Shown here piece after piece: positions 36,354 to 45,090 of a DNA stretch of 52,847 nt. This DNA is from Bacteroidales bacterium (GTDB taxonomy: Bacteria > Bacteroidota > Bacteroidia > Bacteroidales > JAADJA01): NCBI GenBank assembly GCA_021740645.1, contig JAIOZL010000036.1, positions 1 through 52,847 on the forward strand, read 5' to 3'. The notes below the pieces were generated by a model, which saw only the letters and a list, made by a program, of their open reading frames with translations, did not search any database and was not told the origin of the DNA. Position numbers and translations under genes: made by a program. The first letter of the stretch is position 1; each line of letters starts with the position of its first letter.

Positions 36354-38636
36354 TCATCTCCTTTTTTTCCTTTTCTCAGCGTTTCGCTCCTTAAAAAATC
36401 TTCGAATAAAGTCAAGGTCTGGCGGACTTTTCCTCCAGAACCGATCCATATAGGTTTCCAGATAATCTTCGCAATCTAATTCCCCTTTCACCTCATCAGG
36501 AATTTCGAAGGAAAGGTTTTTCGAATATTTATAAAGAGGATTCTTATATATTTCCTGCATATAACGGGCCCAGACGGGCAAAGCAGCCGCGGCTCCCTGC
36601 CCATAACCTCCGTATCTGAATTTCACTTTAGGATTATCGCCTCCTACCCAAACTCCTGTAATGAGCACCGGAGTAAATCCAATGAACCAACCGTCGGTGT
36701 TATTTTGGGTAGTTCCGGTCTTTCCGGCTATCTCGTTATCAAACCCATAAATGGTTCGTAAGGATGAAGCGGTACCCTTATCAACCACAGATTTCATCAT
36801 TTCCGTCATTAACTGAGCCTGATGCGCATCTATTACCGGTTCAGATATCTGAATTTCGTTTTCAAAAATAACATTCCCGAATTTGTCTTCAATCTTAATA
36901 AGATAAATGGGTTCAACCACCTTTCCCTCATTGCTAAAAATACTGTAAGCCTGAACCATTTCCTTCAGCGAAACGTCTCCTGTTCCCAGAGCCAGGGAAA
37001 GCACCTCGGGCAATTCCCCCTCAATTCCCAATTGATGAGAAAACCCGATTACTTCATCAATACCTGTTTCTTCCAGTAACTTAACGCTTATGGTGTTTAC
37101 AGAATGAGTGAGGGCCCCCTTCATAGAATAATAGCCACCATAGCCACCGCTGGAATTTTTAGGTGTCCAGTTATCATATTCCTCATAAACCACCGAATCG
37201 TTCGGCAGATAGGAACAAGGATCGTGTCCGTTTTTTAGTGCTGCGGAATATATAATTGGTTTAAAGGTTGAACCGGCCTGTCGTTTTGAAGTAACGTGAT
37301 CGTATTTAAAATACTTCGAATTAATACCTCCTACCCAGGCCCTAACATATCCGGTATGAGCCTCCATGGAAAATAATCCTGAATGCAGAAAATTCTGATA
37401 ATAAATAAGCGAATCATAAACCGACATTTTCACTTCTTTCATCCCTTTCCAGGTAAATACTTCCATCTTTTGCGCTGATTTCAGCTCTTGTATAATTTCA
37501 TCTTTTGACAATCCTTTATTCTGAAGATTAATATACGACTGAGTTTTTTCAAGATGATTAATTATAGTAGCATCGCCAGCACCCACGGGTTTTTTATTTC
37601 CCCATTGTTTTTCGAAAACACCTTGAAGATGAGCCATTTGTATCTTTACAGCCTGCTCGGCATATTTTTGCAAATCGGCATTAATAGTAGTGTAAATCTT
37701 TAATCCGTCGGTATAAATATTGTATTGCTCACCGTCTTTTTTGGGATTGTTCTTTGCCCATTCAAGTAAATCCTGTCGCAAGTGCTCCCTGAAATAGGGT
37801 GCCAATCCTTCATTATGCGACAACTTTACATAGTTAAGTTTAATGGGCAGTGAACACAGGGAATCGGTTGTTGATTGATTCAGATAATTATTCTTCAGCA
37901 TTTGTGTTAAAACCAGATTTCTTCTCGATTTTGCTCTTTCGGGATTTTGTCTTGGATTATAATTATTGGTTGCCTTTAGCATGCCTACAAGTAAAGCCGA
38001 TTCTTCAACTTTTAAATTCCTTGGCAATTTATTGAAGAACCGTTTCGAAGCCGTTTCAATTCCGTAGGTGTTTTCGCCAAATGAAACCGTATTGAGATAC
38101 AATTCCAGAATTTCATTCTTTATATAAGCCCTGTGAAGTCTCACTCCAACTATCATTTCCCTGAACTTATTCACTGGCATACTTAACACCGAAAGCTTTT
38201 TTCTCGGGTAAAGATTTTTAACCAATTGCTGATGTAAAGTACTTCCTCCCCCGGCACTTTGGTTTTGAAAAAGAATGGATTTAAAAATCACCCTCATGGC
38301 ACTCCTTTTATCAATGCCATTATGTTCATAAAACCGAATATCCTCTGTGGCAATTAATGCTTCAATTAAATGCTCCGGCAAGTCCTTGTACTGAACATTG
38401 GTTCTGTCCTGAAGAAAGTATTTTCCAAGAAGCACTTTTTCATTTGAATAAATCTCAGATGATTCATAATTCTGAATATTCTGTAATTCCTTTACTGAAG
38501 CAAGATGTCCGAAAACGCCAAGATATACCATAAAAAAGAGTGCCGCAGTTATAAACAGAACAATTCCGGCAAGCTTCAAGGAATAGCTGATAATCTTCTT
38601 CCTGAAAAATTTAATGATTTTCTGTCTTTTTTCCAC
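36354..38636 (-). CDS. Class A penicillin-binding protein 1A (bifunctional)
   Basis: 760 residues. A cytoplasmic basic start and membrane anchor (about 18-40) precede the GT51 glycosyltransferase with catalytic Glu98 in ATEDIRFYEHNGID and GGGSTLHQQLVKNL. The transpeptidase has Ser456 in GSTFKP, an SVN triad in THSVNTIS and AGKTGTTQ. It polymerises and cross-links peptidoglycan in the periplasm. Length and motif order match PBP1A-type enzymes of Bacteroidota. The basic C-terminal tail is short and charged. Its neighbours are an SH3-like lipoprotein and, further on, a lytic transglycosylase. Confidence 0.95.
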   Translation of the reverse strand: MEKRQKIIKFFRKKIISYSLKLAGIVLFITAALFFMVYLGVFGHLASVKELQNIQNYESSEIYSNEKVLLGKYFLQDRTNVQYKDLPEHLIEALIATEDIRFYEHNGIDKRSAMRVIFKSILFQNQSAGGGSTLHQQLVKNLYPRKKLSVLSMPVNKFREMIVGVRLHRAYIKNEILELYLNTVSFGENTYGIETASKRFFNKLPRNLKVEESALLVGMLKATNNYNPRQNPERAKSRRNLVLTQMLKNNYLNQSTTDSLCSLPIKLNYVKLSHNEGLAPYFREHLRQDLLEWAKNNPKKDGEQYNIYTDGLKIYTTINADLQKYAEQAVKIQMAHLQGVFEKQWGNKKPVGAGDATIINHLEKTQSYINLQNKGLSKDEIIQELKSAQKMEVFTWKGMKEVKMSVYDSLIYYQNFLHSGLFSMEAHTGYVRAWVGGINSKYFKYDHVTSKRQAGSTFKPIIYSAALKNGHDPCSYLPNDSVVYEEYDNWTPKNSSGGYGGYYSMKGALTHSVNTISVKLLEETGIDEVIGFSHQLGIEGELPEVLSLALGTGDVSLKEMVQAYSIFSNEGKVVEPIYLIKIEDKFGNVIFENEIQISEPVIDAHQAQLMTEMMKSVVDKGTASSLRTIYGFDNEIAGKTGTTQNNTDGWFIGFTPVLITGVWVGGDNPKVKFRYGGYGQGAAAALPVWARYMQEIYKNPLYKYSKNLSFEIPDEVKGELDCEDYLETYMDRFWRKSPPDLDFIRRFFKERNAEKRKKRR

Positions 38637-38706
38637 CGTTTGCTCCTTTTCATTTCCCGGCCACTTTCACGAAAGAGAAAATGGAGATTTTTTCATAACA
38701 GATCAA

Positions 38707-39438
38707 CTAGTCACGTCTTCTCCTGTTTTGATCTTCCCAATCTCTGTTATCCTCACGTTCTCTCACGATGTCTTTTTCAATCTCCAGATATTTTTTTAAC
38801 TCGCTAATAAAAATTGTATTAGGATAAGGATTGTTTTCAAGTAACTCTTCAAGATTCTTAATTTTTTGTTCCGGGTCTTTTTCTTCCAGTTTGCGTTTAG
38901 CCAATAACGCAAATGCCAGATCAATAGTATTAGTGCTTATATTTTCCTTTTTTATCCAACCTTCCTTTTCTTTCTTCTCGCCAACCACCTTTATCCAATT
39001 ATCCCATTCTTCAGTTACAGCCACAATTTCCATAGCATTTATGCTTTTTTCAGAGATGGTTAGCAGATCTGGACGCAAATACAAAGGCACTGCATTAATG
39101 ATAACAGCAGGTTTTGCATTTAACACACTTGAAAAATCGTAAGCCCATACAATGGAAGAATCAGACAATTGGACCTGAAGAAATTTAGTATTATTATAGG
39201 AAGAATCAATGGCAAAAGTATCGAGGTAAATAAATGTTTCGCCCAGACTTAATAAGGTGGTTGAGGCTGATTTTCTCAAGGGCTCGTTTCGTGTTGAAAT
39301 ATTGTCCCATACACTAACACCAATAATCTGGTGTTGTTTGATATATACATTGTCTGATTTTTCAGGGGCACTGTTATTACAAGCCGTTATTATCATAAGA
39401 AAAAACAGGCTTGTAAAGGCTTTAAGTATTATTTTCAT
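38707..39438 (-). CDS. SH3-like lipoprotein of unknown function
   Basis: 243 residues with a lipobox at ITAC (Cys20). The body contains two SH3b-like stretches (VWDNISTRNEPL and VPLYLRPDLLTISE ... GWIKKENI), suggesting cell-wall or protein binding. The C-terminal 60 residues are a charged helical region ending REREDNRDWEDQNRRRRD, possibly coiled coil. It precedes the PBP gene by 70 bases on the same strand, so a role in cell-wall synthesis is likely but not shown. Confidence 0.75.
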   Translation of the reverse strand: MKIILKAFTSLFFLMIITACNNSAPEKSDNVYIKQHQIIGVSVWDNISTRNEPLRKSASTTLLSLGETFIYLDTFAIDSSYNNTKFLQVQLSDSSIVWAYDFSSVLNAKPAVIINAVPLYLRPDLLTISEKSINAMEIVAVTEEWDNWIKVVGEKKEKEGWIKKENISTNTIDLAFALLAKRKLEEKDPEQKIKNLEELLENNPYPNTIFISELKKYLEIEKDIVREREDNRDWEDQNRRRRD

Positions 39439-39493
39439 ACTGTTGGAAATAAAAACGTAGGTATTATACTTATGTAAAAAAACAAAAAAATAG

Positions 39494-39790
39494 AGGATTA
39501 ACGATTATATAAACTTAAATATTTTATTTAAAGACGACAGTATTAGCAGTTCCACCTCTTTTTCCTATACCTCAATCAGAGATGAAAGTCAGGTTTTCAG
39601 CACTCATCCAACCGAGAGAAAAGAAGTTGCTCAGTTGGTTATAAATGGAATCACCATGTTGGAGGCGGTTGGATTAATGTCATCCGATTACAGCTTCACC
39701 GCCTCAAATAAAAGTGTTCTTCCTGTAGAAATGCCTATTAAGATTATTTCAACATTATCTATTGAGAAAATTAGCTTTTCAGAAATATGA
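39494..39790 (+). other. Orphan open frame in a 419-base spacer
   Basis: A 98-codon plus-strand frame without an ATG until codon 55 (39656) contains STHPTERKEVAQLVINGI and ends in SIEKISFSEI. Composition is coding-like but I do not recognise it. It could be the 3' remnant of a lost gene. The remaining spacer (39439-39857) shows nothing else. Confidence 0.3.
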
Positions 39791-39857
39791 TGGTTTATTG
39801 AGTTATTAAATTATAAAATAATCGTATTGCCAGTAATCATCCTAAGTTGTCAGAAAT

Positions 39858-41099
39858 CTAAAGTTTCATTAATTGGGAAAATGTTCGGAATACCATCCCC
39901 GAACTTGTCATCACAGGTGTTGAGAAACTTCCCTCCCCCAGGGAGTTAATCCCCAAAAGCTCAAAACTGCTATCGGCACTAAGAACAATTACTTCACCTT
40001 CCTTTGTAATACAATAAATATTTCCACCTACACAAACAGGCGAACCGTAAATGGGTCCTGCCGGTCTCTCCTTCCATTTAATTTCTCCTGTAGCCAGATG
40101 AAGGCAGGCGACTGTACCATTATCTGTGAATACATAGAGAAACTCTCCGACGATAATGGGCGTTGGAACATAGGGAGACAGGTTACGGGGCAATTCATAG
40201 AGAGCAGTATCAGCAGGCTCACTGCCATTCAATGGCAATTCCATTACCAGAGCACCACCCTTTCTGCAAACAACCAAAAATCCATCTGAATATATGGGTG
40301 AAGCTACCACCCTTGCCGGCAGCAATTCTTTTCTTTCCCACAGAGGCTCACCATCTTCAGGATTAAGGCTCGTTACTCCATGAGCCTGACTGGCAAAAAT
40401 CAGCTGATCGGTTTGATTAGTATTTATTATGAGCAAAGGTGTGGCAAATGAATTTGCTTCGGCAGATTCCCGTTCCAGCTCCCAAACCGTTTCACCACTT
40501 ACTTTATCGACCGCAACCCACGAACTTTTTAAAGAACTGAAATCCTCCTGCTCCCTTGTAAAAATAACCAATTCATCGGTCAGCATCAGAGAACTTCCAC
40601 CCCCGTGTCTGCTCTCTATCCCTTCAAATTGAGTTTCCCAATTAAGCCCACCGTTGTGATTGAGTGCCATCAATACCGTTTTATTATTGGAATACCAAAT
40701 AAAATACACTTGAGATTCATCGACTGCCGGTGTGGGTGAAGCAAGATTATTATCCACATGCATTTTCAGATCGGTTACCGTAAATTCCTTCTGCCATACA
40801 ATACTTCCATCGTGTTCATCAATGGCTATTGCATATCCTAAGTCGTTCTGATCATCTGAACTTGTGACAAAAATTCGGTTTCCCCAAACAACAGGTGAAG
40901 CATTTCCCACCCCAGGCAGATTTATTCTCCATGCATAGCTTGTTGAATCCCATTTAACCGGAAGGTTTTCCGTCAAATCAATACCGCTGCCATCGTTTCC
41001 TCTGAATCTTGTCCAGGTATTTCCATCATAATCGGCAGCTGAAAAGCTAAGTAAAATGGCAAGGATGATCAATAAAAACATCTTGTTTGAGAAACGCAT
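39858..41099 (-). CDS. PQQ-like beta-propeller protein (BamB-like fold)
   Basis: 413 residues with a signal peptide (about 1-22). Successive WD40/PQQ-type blades are visible: NASPVVWGNRIFVTSSD, YAIAIDEHDGSIVWQKEF, VSGETVWELERES, LATGEIKWKE, AGPIYGSPVCVGGNIYCITKEGEVI. The fold is that of BamB and of PQQ-type quinoprotein propellers. It lacks the BamB lipobox. No catalytic residues are evident, so a binding or scaffold role in the periplasm is more likely than dehydrogenase activity. The gene stands alone. Confidence 0.82.
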   Translation of the reverse strand: MRFSNKMFLLIILAILLSFSAADYDGNTWTRFRGNDGSGIDLTENLPVKWDSTSYAWRINLPGVGNASPVVWGNRIFVTSSDDQNDLGYAIAIDEHDGSIVWQKEFTVTDLKMHVDNNLASPTPAVDESQVYFIWYSNNKTVLMALNHNGGLNWETQFEGIESRHGGGSSLMLTDELVIFTREQEDFSSLKSSWVAVDKVSGETVWELERESAEANSFATPLLIINTNQTDQLIFASQAHGVTSLNPEDGEPLWERKELLPARVVASPIYSDGFLVVCRKGGALVMELPLNGSEPADTALYELPRNLSPYVPTPIIVGEFLYVFTDNGTVACLHLATGEIKWKERPAGPIYGSPVCVGGNIYCITKEGEVIVLSADSSFELLGINSLGEGSFSTPVMTSSGMVFRTFSQLMKL

Positions 41100-41303
41100 A
41101 GTATTTCTGTTTTCTTGAATTATTAATTTGCTAGATCATTCCAAAGATAATAATACCGATTAATAATTTGTAAATGAATTGTATTTTCAAATTGAATTTC
41201 CCCGCTTCTTTTTTTGTGTTAACTTTTTTTCTGACATTGTTAATACAATGAAGATTTCCAACTACCGATTATCATGATGTTTACTTAATTTGGCTGAAAA
41301 TAA

Positions 41304-42011
41304 TTGAATATGAGATTCTGCCTTATTCTTTTTCTTTCACTTTACCTATCGGTGGCATCAGGACAGTTCTTTAGTATTGAAGGATTTGCCATGACAGCTT
41401 CCGAATATATTCCTGTCGATCATCCCAATTTGTACTATGAGATTCAAATAGCGGAATTAAATAAAATAACCTCATTATCTTTATATTACGACGAAAAGGT
41501 ACAGGCCTACATTCATTTATTCCTCAACGAGAGAGTAGAGGATTTACTCATCTTCAAACAACGTTCTGAGATTTATTTTCCTATGCTTGAAAAACTACTT
41601 CACGAACAAAACATTCCTGAAGAAATAAAATATCTGGCCGTACTGGAGTCGGGCTTGTCCCCCACAGCAGTTTCTCCTTCGCAGGCTGTGGGTTTGTGGC
41701 AGTTCAAAGAAAATACAGGAAGATCTTTTGGACTGGTAATTGATGGAAGCACCGATGACAGGAATGATGCGGCTTTATCTACCATTGCCGCCTGCAAGTA
41801 TTTAAATTGGCTGAATTCAGAATTTCAGGATTGGAATTTGTCTTTGGTAGCTTATAATGCCGGCCCTACCTACCTGAGGCACCAGATCAGAACTTTACAA
41901 ACCAAAGAATATTTCAGCCTTTTACCTCAGCTAACACCGCCTGCTCAGAATTATCTCCCTGCACTTGTTGCCATAATTTACTTGTTTAATAATTTTGAAA
42001 ATCATTTTTGA
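41304..42011 (+). CDS. Lytic transglycosylase (SLT, MltD-like)
   Basis: 235 residues, signal peptide (about 1-20; Met3 is an alternative start). The SLT domain occupies about 95-235: catalytic Glu115 in AVLESGLSP, SQAVGLWQF, and LVAYNAGPTYL. These are the standard soluble lytic transglycosylase motifs. It cleaves peptidoglycan in the periplasm to form anhydromuropeptides. LysM repeats of full MltD proteins are absent, so this is a short version. It is divergent from the propeller gene. Confidence 0.92.
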   Translation: MNMRFCLILFLSLYLSVASGQFFSIEGFAMTASEYIPVDHPNLYYEIQIAELNKITSLSLYYDEKVQAYIHLFLNERVEDLLIFKQRSEIYFPMLEKLLHEQNIPEEIKYLAVLESGLSPTAVSPSQAVGLWQFKENTGRSFGLVIDGSTDDRNDAALSTIAACKYLNWLNSEFQDWNLSLVAYNAGPTYLRHQIRTLQTKEYFSLLPQLTPPAQNYLPALVAIIYLFNNFENHF

Positions 42012-42274
42012 AAATATCAGGCACAAAATTTGTACTGAAAAAGAAAACAAATATGAATTAAAAATTTATTTCAAAATCTGCCTTAAAAAAAGCTTTTCGT
42101 TACAAACGAATTATAAATGATACCAAAGGAAAAGATATTGTTGTTTTCTTATGTTTTGCAATTACCCTGGAAACCGAATCTGTCTGAAACAGAAAATCTT
42201 ATTGCCTGTCCCGCTTATAAGAAGGAGAAAGCAAGGAAGACAAAACACTAAATTCATAAAATAATCATTTACTG

Positions 42275-43288
42275 ATGAAAAATACACTTTTTATACTTGC
42301 ATTCTCTTTCAGCCTGTTCTCATTAAATTCCTGTAACGATTCCACGGTAGCAAAATCCAATGGATCGTCATCGGTTTTACTCCCAAAAATATCGGGGGCC
42401 GCAGGTGAAATACTTGTGGTAATGGATAATTTTAACTGGAAAAACAAATCAGGAGACTTAATCAGAGAAACACTGGAACAGGAATACCCGGCTCTTACAC
42501 AACCGGAACCTATTTTTGACATATCTCAAATTCCTGCCGGAGCTTTCGACGGGCCATTTAAATTTCACCGAACCATTATTCGGGTTGATGTTGGTTCAGA
42601 AATAAAAGAATCGACTATAAAATACGGCGAAGACATGTGGGCTACCCCACAGCTTGTTATTACTATTGATGCACCCGACAGCTATGCACTGGAATCCCTG
42701 ATACTCAGAGAAAAAGAAAATATTCTTCAGAATATACTTAAATACGACAGAAAAAGGTTACAGGATTTGTACAATCAGAGTAAGGATGCTAAAATTAAGG
42801 AGGTACTAAATAACTTTAATGTTAGTATGGCAATTCCGCGGGGGTATAATATCGATTTTTCCAACCATGAGTTTGCCTCAGTCTCCATTGAAACACCAAA
42901 AACCAGTCAGGTAATTTTCATTTATCAATACCCGCATAAGGGAGAAAGCGATTTTAAAACTTCCATGATAGTTGAAAAAAGAAATGAATTTCTAAAAAAA
43001 TATACTGTTGGCACCCGTACCGACTCCTATTTAACTACCGCCGAGATCTTTCAACCACAAACCTATGATATTCAGTTTGAGGGAAAAGAAATTGTTGAAC
43101 TCAGAGGATGGTGGGAAATGTATAATGGTTTTATGGGAGGACCTTTCATTAGTCATACTATGCTCGACAAAAAAAGAAATATGATAGTGGTGGCGGATGC
43201 TTACGTATATTATCCCAATAATAAAAAACGCAATATGATGCGTCAGCTGGAAGCCATAGTATATTCAATGAGATTTTTATCAAAATGA
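42275..43288 (+). CDS. DUF4837 family lipoprotein
   Basis: 337 residues, lipobox at LNSC (Cys20). The body matches DUF4837, a Bacteroidota-restricted family: KISGAAGEILVVMDNFNWK near the start, AIPRGYNIDF in the middle and RGWWEMYNGFMGGPFISHTM toward the end. Function is unknown. It overlaps the next gene by 4 bases (ATGA), so the two are translationally coupled. The 263 bases upstream hold no clear gene. Confidence 0.88.
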   Translation: MKNTLFILAFSFSLFSLNSCNDSTVAKSNGSSSVLLPKISGAAGEILVVMDNFNWKNKSGDLIRETLEQEYPALTQPEPIFDISQIPAGAFDGPFKFHRTIIRVDVGSEIKESTIKYGEDMWATPQLVITIDAPDSYALESLILREKENILQNILKYDRKRLQDLYNQSKDAKIKEVLNNFNVSMAIPRGYNIDFSNHEFASVSIETPKTSQVIFIYQYPHKGESDFKTSMIVEKRNEFLKKYTVGTRTDSYLTTAEIFQPQTYDIQFEGKEIVELRGWWEMYNGFMGGPFISHTMLDKKRNMIVVADAYVYYPNNKKRNMMRQLEAIVYSMRFLSK

Positions 43289-43650
43289 CAAAAAGCCTGA
43301 TAAGTAAAGCTGAGATTGAAAAGTCGAAATTAAATGAGCAAATCATTAAAGAAACCGCACAGCAGGTTCTAAAAGACTTTGCCACATTTGGTATCGATAT
43401 TGAATTACCGGACACTATGGAATTCGCCTATGACCGACTTTTCGAACAGCTGAAAATACATGTTTTGCACCTGCTCGAAGTTCACCCCGAGAAATTATCT
43501 GCCCTTCTGTATCAAATTGATCTGGATGAAAATAAAATGAGAAACCCCGATGTTGAATTTTTCCATGAAAACGAATGGATTAGTGAGATGATACTCGAAA
43601 GGGAGTTTATGAAAGTGCTTACGAGGCATTATTTCAGGAATAAGGGGTAG
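43285..43650 (+). CDS. Small hypothetical protein coupled to DUF4837
   Basis: 121 residues, no signal or membrane segment, predicted mostly helical and acidic (KSKLNEQIIKETAQQVLKDF, then HVLHLLEVHPEKLSALLYQ). I do not recognise the family. The start codon overlaps the DUF4837 stop (ATGA), which strongly supports it as a real gene. It ends just before the large palindrome at 43651. Confidence 0.75.
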   Translation: MTKSLISKAEIEKSKLNEQIIKETAQQVLKDFATFGIDIELPDTMEFAYDRLFEQLKIHVLHLLEVHPEKLSALLYQIDLDENKMRNPDVEFFHENEWISEMILEREFMKVLTRHYFRNKG

Positions 43651-43712
43651 GTGGTTTGGTGGTGATGTAGGGACGCACGGGGCCGTGCGTCCCTACATCA
43701 CCACCACACCAC
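43651..43712. terminator. 62-base near-perfect palindrome between convergent genes
   Basis: Arms of 30 bases (43651-43680 and 43683-43712) pair with one mismatch around a 2-base loop; the core reads GTAGGGACGCACGG. It fills the gap between the 43285-43650 stop and the mqnC stop at 43717. It can end transcription from both sides. The core resembles short palindromes dispersed in many bacterial genomes, so it may be a mobile REP-like unit rather than a purpose-built terminator. Confidence 0.8.
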
Positions 43713-43716
43713 CACA

Positions 43717-44793
43717 CTATACCCTCTCATACTTCTGATTCCTCTGCCGGGGTGTAAAGCCCGCCCCTCGGATAATCTCCTGTATCTCTTCTGTGTGTGT
43801 GCTGAACGAATTTCCTGCTGCAGATACAACATTTTCTTCAATCATTATAGAACCAAGATCGTCGGCTCCTCCATGCAGACAAATCTGGGCTGTGCTTTTT
43901 CCAACCGTGAGCAGGGAAGCCTGCAAATGATCGATATTATGCAGCACTATCCTGCTTATTGCAACCAAACGAATGTATTCCACTGCCGATCTTCGGTAAT
44001 TGCCCGGATACAATTCTTTCAATCGTGTGCCTTCGTCCATAAAAGGCCAGGGAACAAAGGTGATGAAGCCATAATGTCCTTCCGGCTTCTTAGCCTGCAA
44101 ATCACGAAGTTTAAAGAGATGCTCAATCCGGTTTTCCATACTTTCAATATGACCATACATCATGGTGGCTGAGGTGGGCAAATTCAATTTATGGGCTTCC
44201 TCCATAACAGCAAGCCATTCATCACTGCCCGCCTTACCCGGGGAAATTTTCTTTCTTATATCGTCGCATAAAATTTCAGCACCGGCACCCGGCAGGCTAT
44301 CAAGACCACTGGATATTAATTCTTCCAGCGTTTCCTTATAGCTCAGTTTATCCTTTTTGGATAAGAAATGGATCTCCGGCGGACCCAAAGCATGCAGCTT
44401 AATTTCAGGATATTCCGATTTTAAACTTCGGAACAGATCGGAATAAAAGCGGATTCCAAGATCGGGATGAAGTCCTCCCTGCAAGAGCAACTGACTCCCG
44501 CCAAGCGCCTTCATCTCTTCAATTTTTACTCTGTACTCCGCTAAGCTCGTAATATACGTCCCGTCCTGTTTCATGGTCTTATGAAAATTACAGAACTTGC
44601 AACGGGCCTGACAAACATTGGTAATATTTACGTTTCTGTCTATTATCCAACCAACCTCTTTTTCAGGAACTTTCATCTTTCGGATTTCATGGGCAAGCCA
44701 CATGATACGGGCGAGATCAAAATTCTTATAAACATAAACTGCTTCATCAAATTCTAAATCAGTCAATTGCAATATCTTTTCCTCTATATTCAT
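43717..44793 (-). CDS. mqnC: Cyclic dehypoxanthine futalosine synthase (radical SAM)
   Basis: 358 residues. The radical SAM cluster motif CQARCKFC has Cys61, 65 and 68. Downstream family marks are LLLQGGLHPDLG, HALGPPEI, LDSLPGAGAEIL, SATMMYGHIE and GADDLGSIMIEENVVSAAG. This pattern fits MqnC (SPASM-free, futalosine menaquinone pathway), not MqnE or CofH. It cyclises dehypoxanthine futalosine to the cyclic form on the way to menaquinone, in the cytoplasm. It stands alone here; other mqn genes are not in the window. Confidence 0.92.
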   Translation of the reverse strand: MNIEEKILQLTDLEFDEAVYVYKNFDLARIMWLAHEIRKMKVPEKEVGWIIDRNVNITNVCQARCKFCNFHKTMKQDGTYITSLAEYRVKIEEMKALGGSQLLLQGGLHPDLGIRFYSDLFRSLKSEYPEIKLHALGPPEIHFLSKKDKLSYKETLEELISSGLDSLPGAGAEILCDDIRKKISPGKAGSDEWLAVMEEAHKLNLPTSATMMYGHIESMENRIEHLFKLRDLQAKKPEGHYGFITFVPWPFMDEGTRLKELYPGNYRRSAVEYIRLVAISRIVLHNIDHLQASLLTVGKSTAQICLHGGADDLGSIMIEENVVSAAGNSFSTHTEEIQEIIRGAGFTPRQRNQKYERV

Positions 44794-44816
44794 AATCCTA
44801 TCCCTATTTTACCGTG

Positions 44817-44824
44817 CAAAAATA
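44817..44824 (-). promoter_or_regulatory. Candidate -7 box of mqnC
   Basis: The minus strand reads TATTTTTG, matching TAnnTTTG, 24 bases before the start codon. No well-spaced TTTG -33 element is seen. The rest of the 297-base gap to pepA is noncoding. Confidence 0.35.
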
Positions 44825-45061
44825 GGAAAAAATAGGCAGATAAAATTTACAATAGCTTAAGGATTGCAGACTATATCAGCCTGATTGAACTACAAATTTC
44901 AATAAGCCTGAAAGGATTAAAAATTCCGGACTAGGGTTGAAGCACGTGGTTCGCCCCCAAACAAACTATCATAGAATAAAATTGCTTCCAATATTTCACG
45001 ATTTTATAAGTCATGAAGCAGAAACGAGCCCTCCCATTAAAAATTAGTTGATGAATATTCC

Positions 45062-45069
45062 TATATTTG
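45062..45069 (+). promoter_or_regulatory. Candidate -7 box of the leucyl aminopeptidase gene
   Basis: TATATTTG fits TAnnTTTG and lies 21 bases before the ATG, giving a short leader. A -33 TTTG at the expected distance is not evident. Confidence 0.4.
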
Positions 45070-45090
45070 TAATCCAATAAAAAATCTGAC

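Noticed and set aside
36354..38636. Whether the penicillin-binding protein is a pbpC-type enzyme.
   Set aside because: Motif order and length fit PBP1A-type class A enzymes; no C-terminal PbpC domain is seen.
42117..42251. A 44-codon plus-strand frame (MIPKEKILLF...) upstream of the DUF4837 gene.
   Set aside because: Short, no recognisable similarity or initiation signal, and an overlapping frame in another phase is equally open; probably chance in an A+T-rich spacer.
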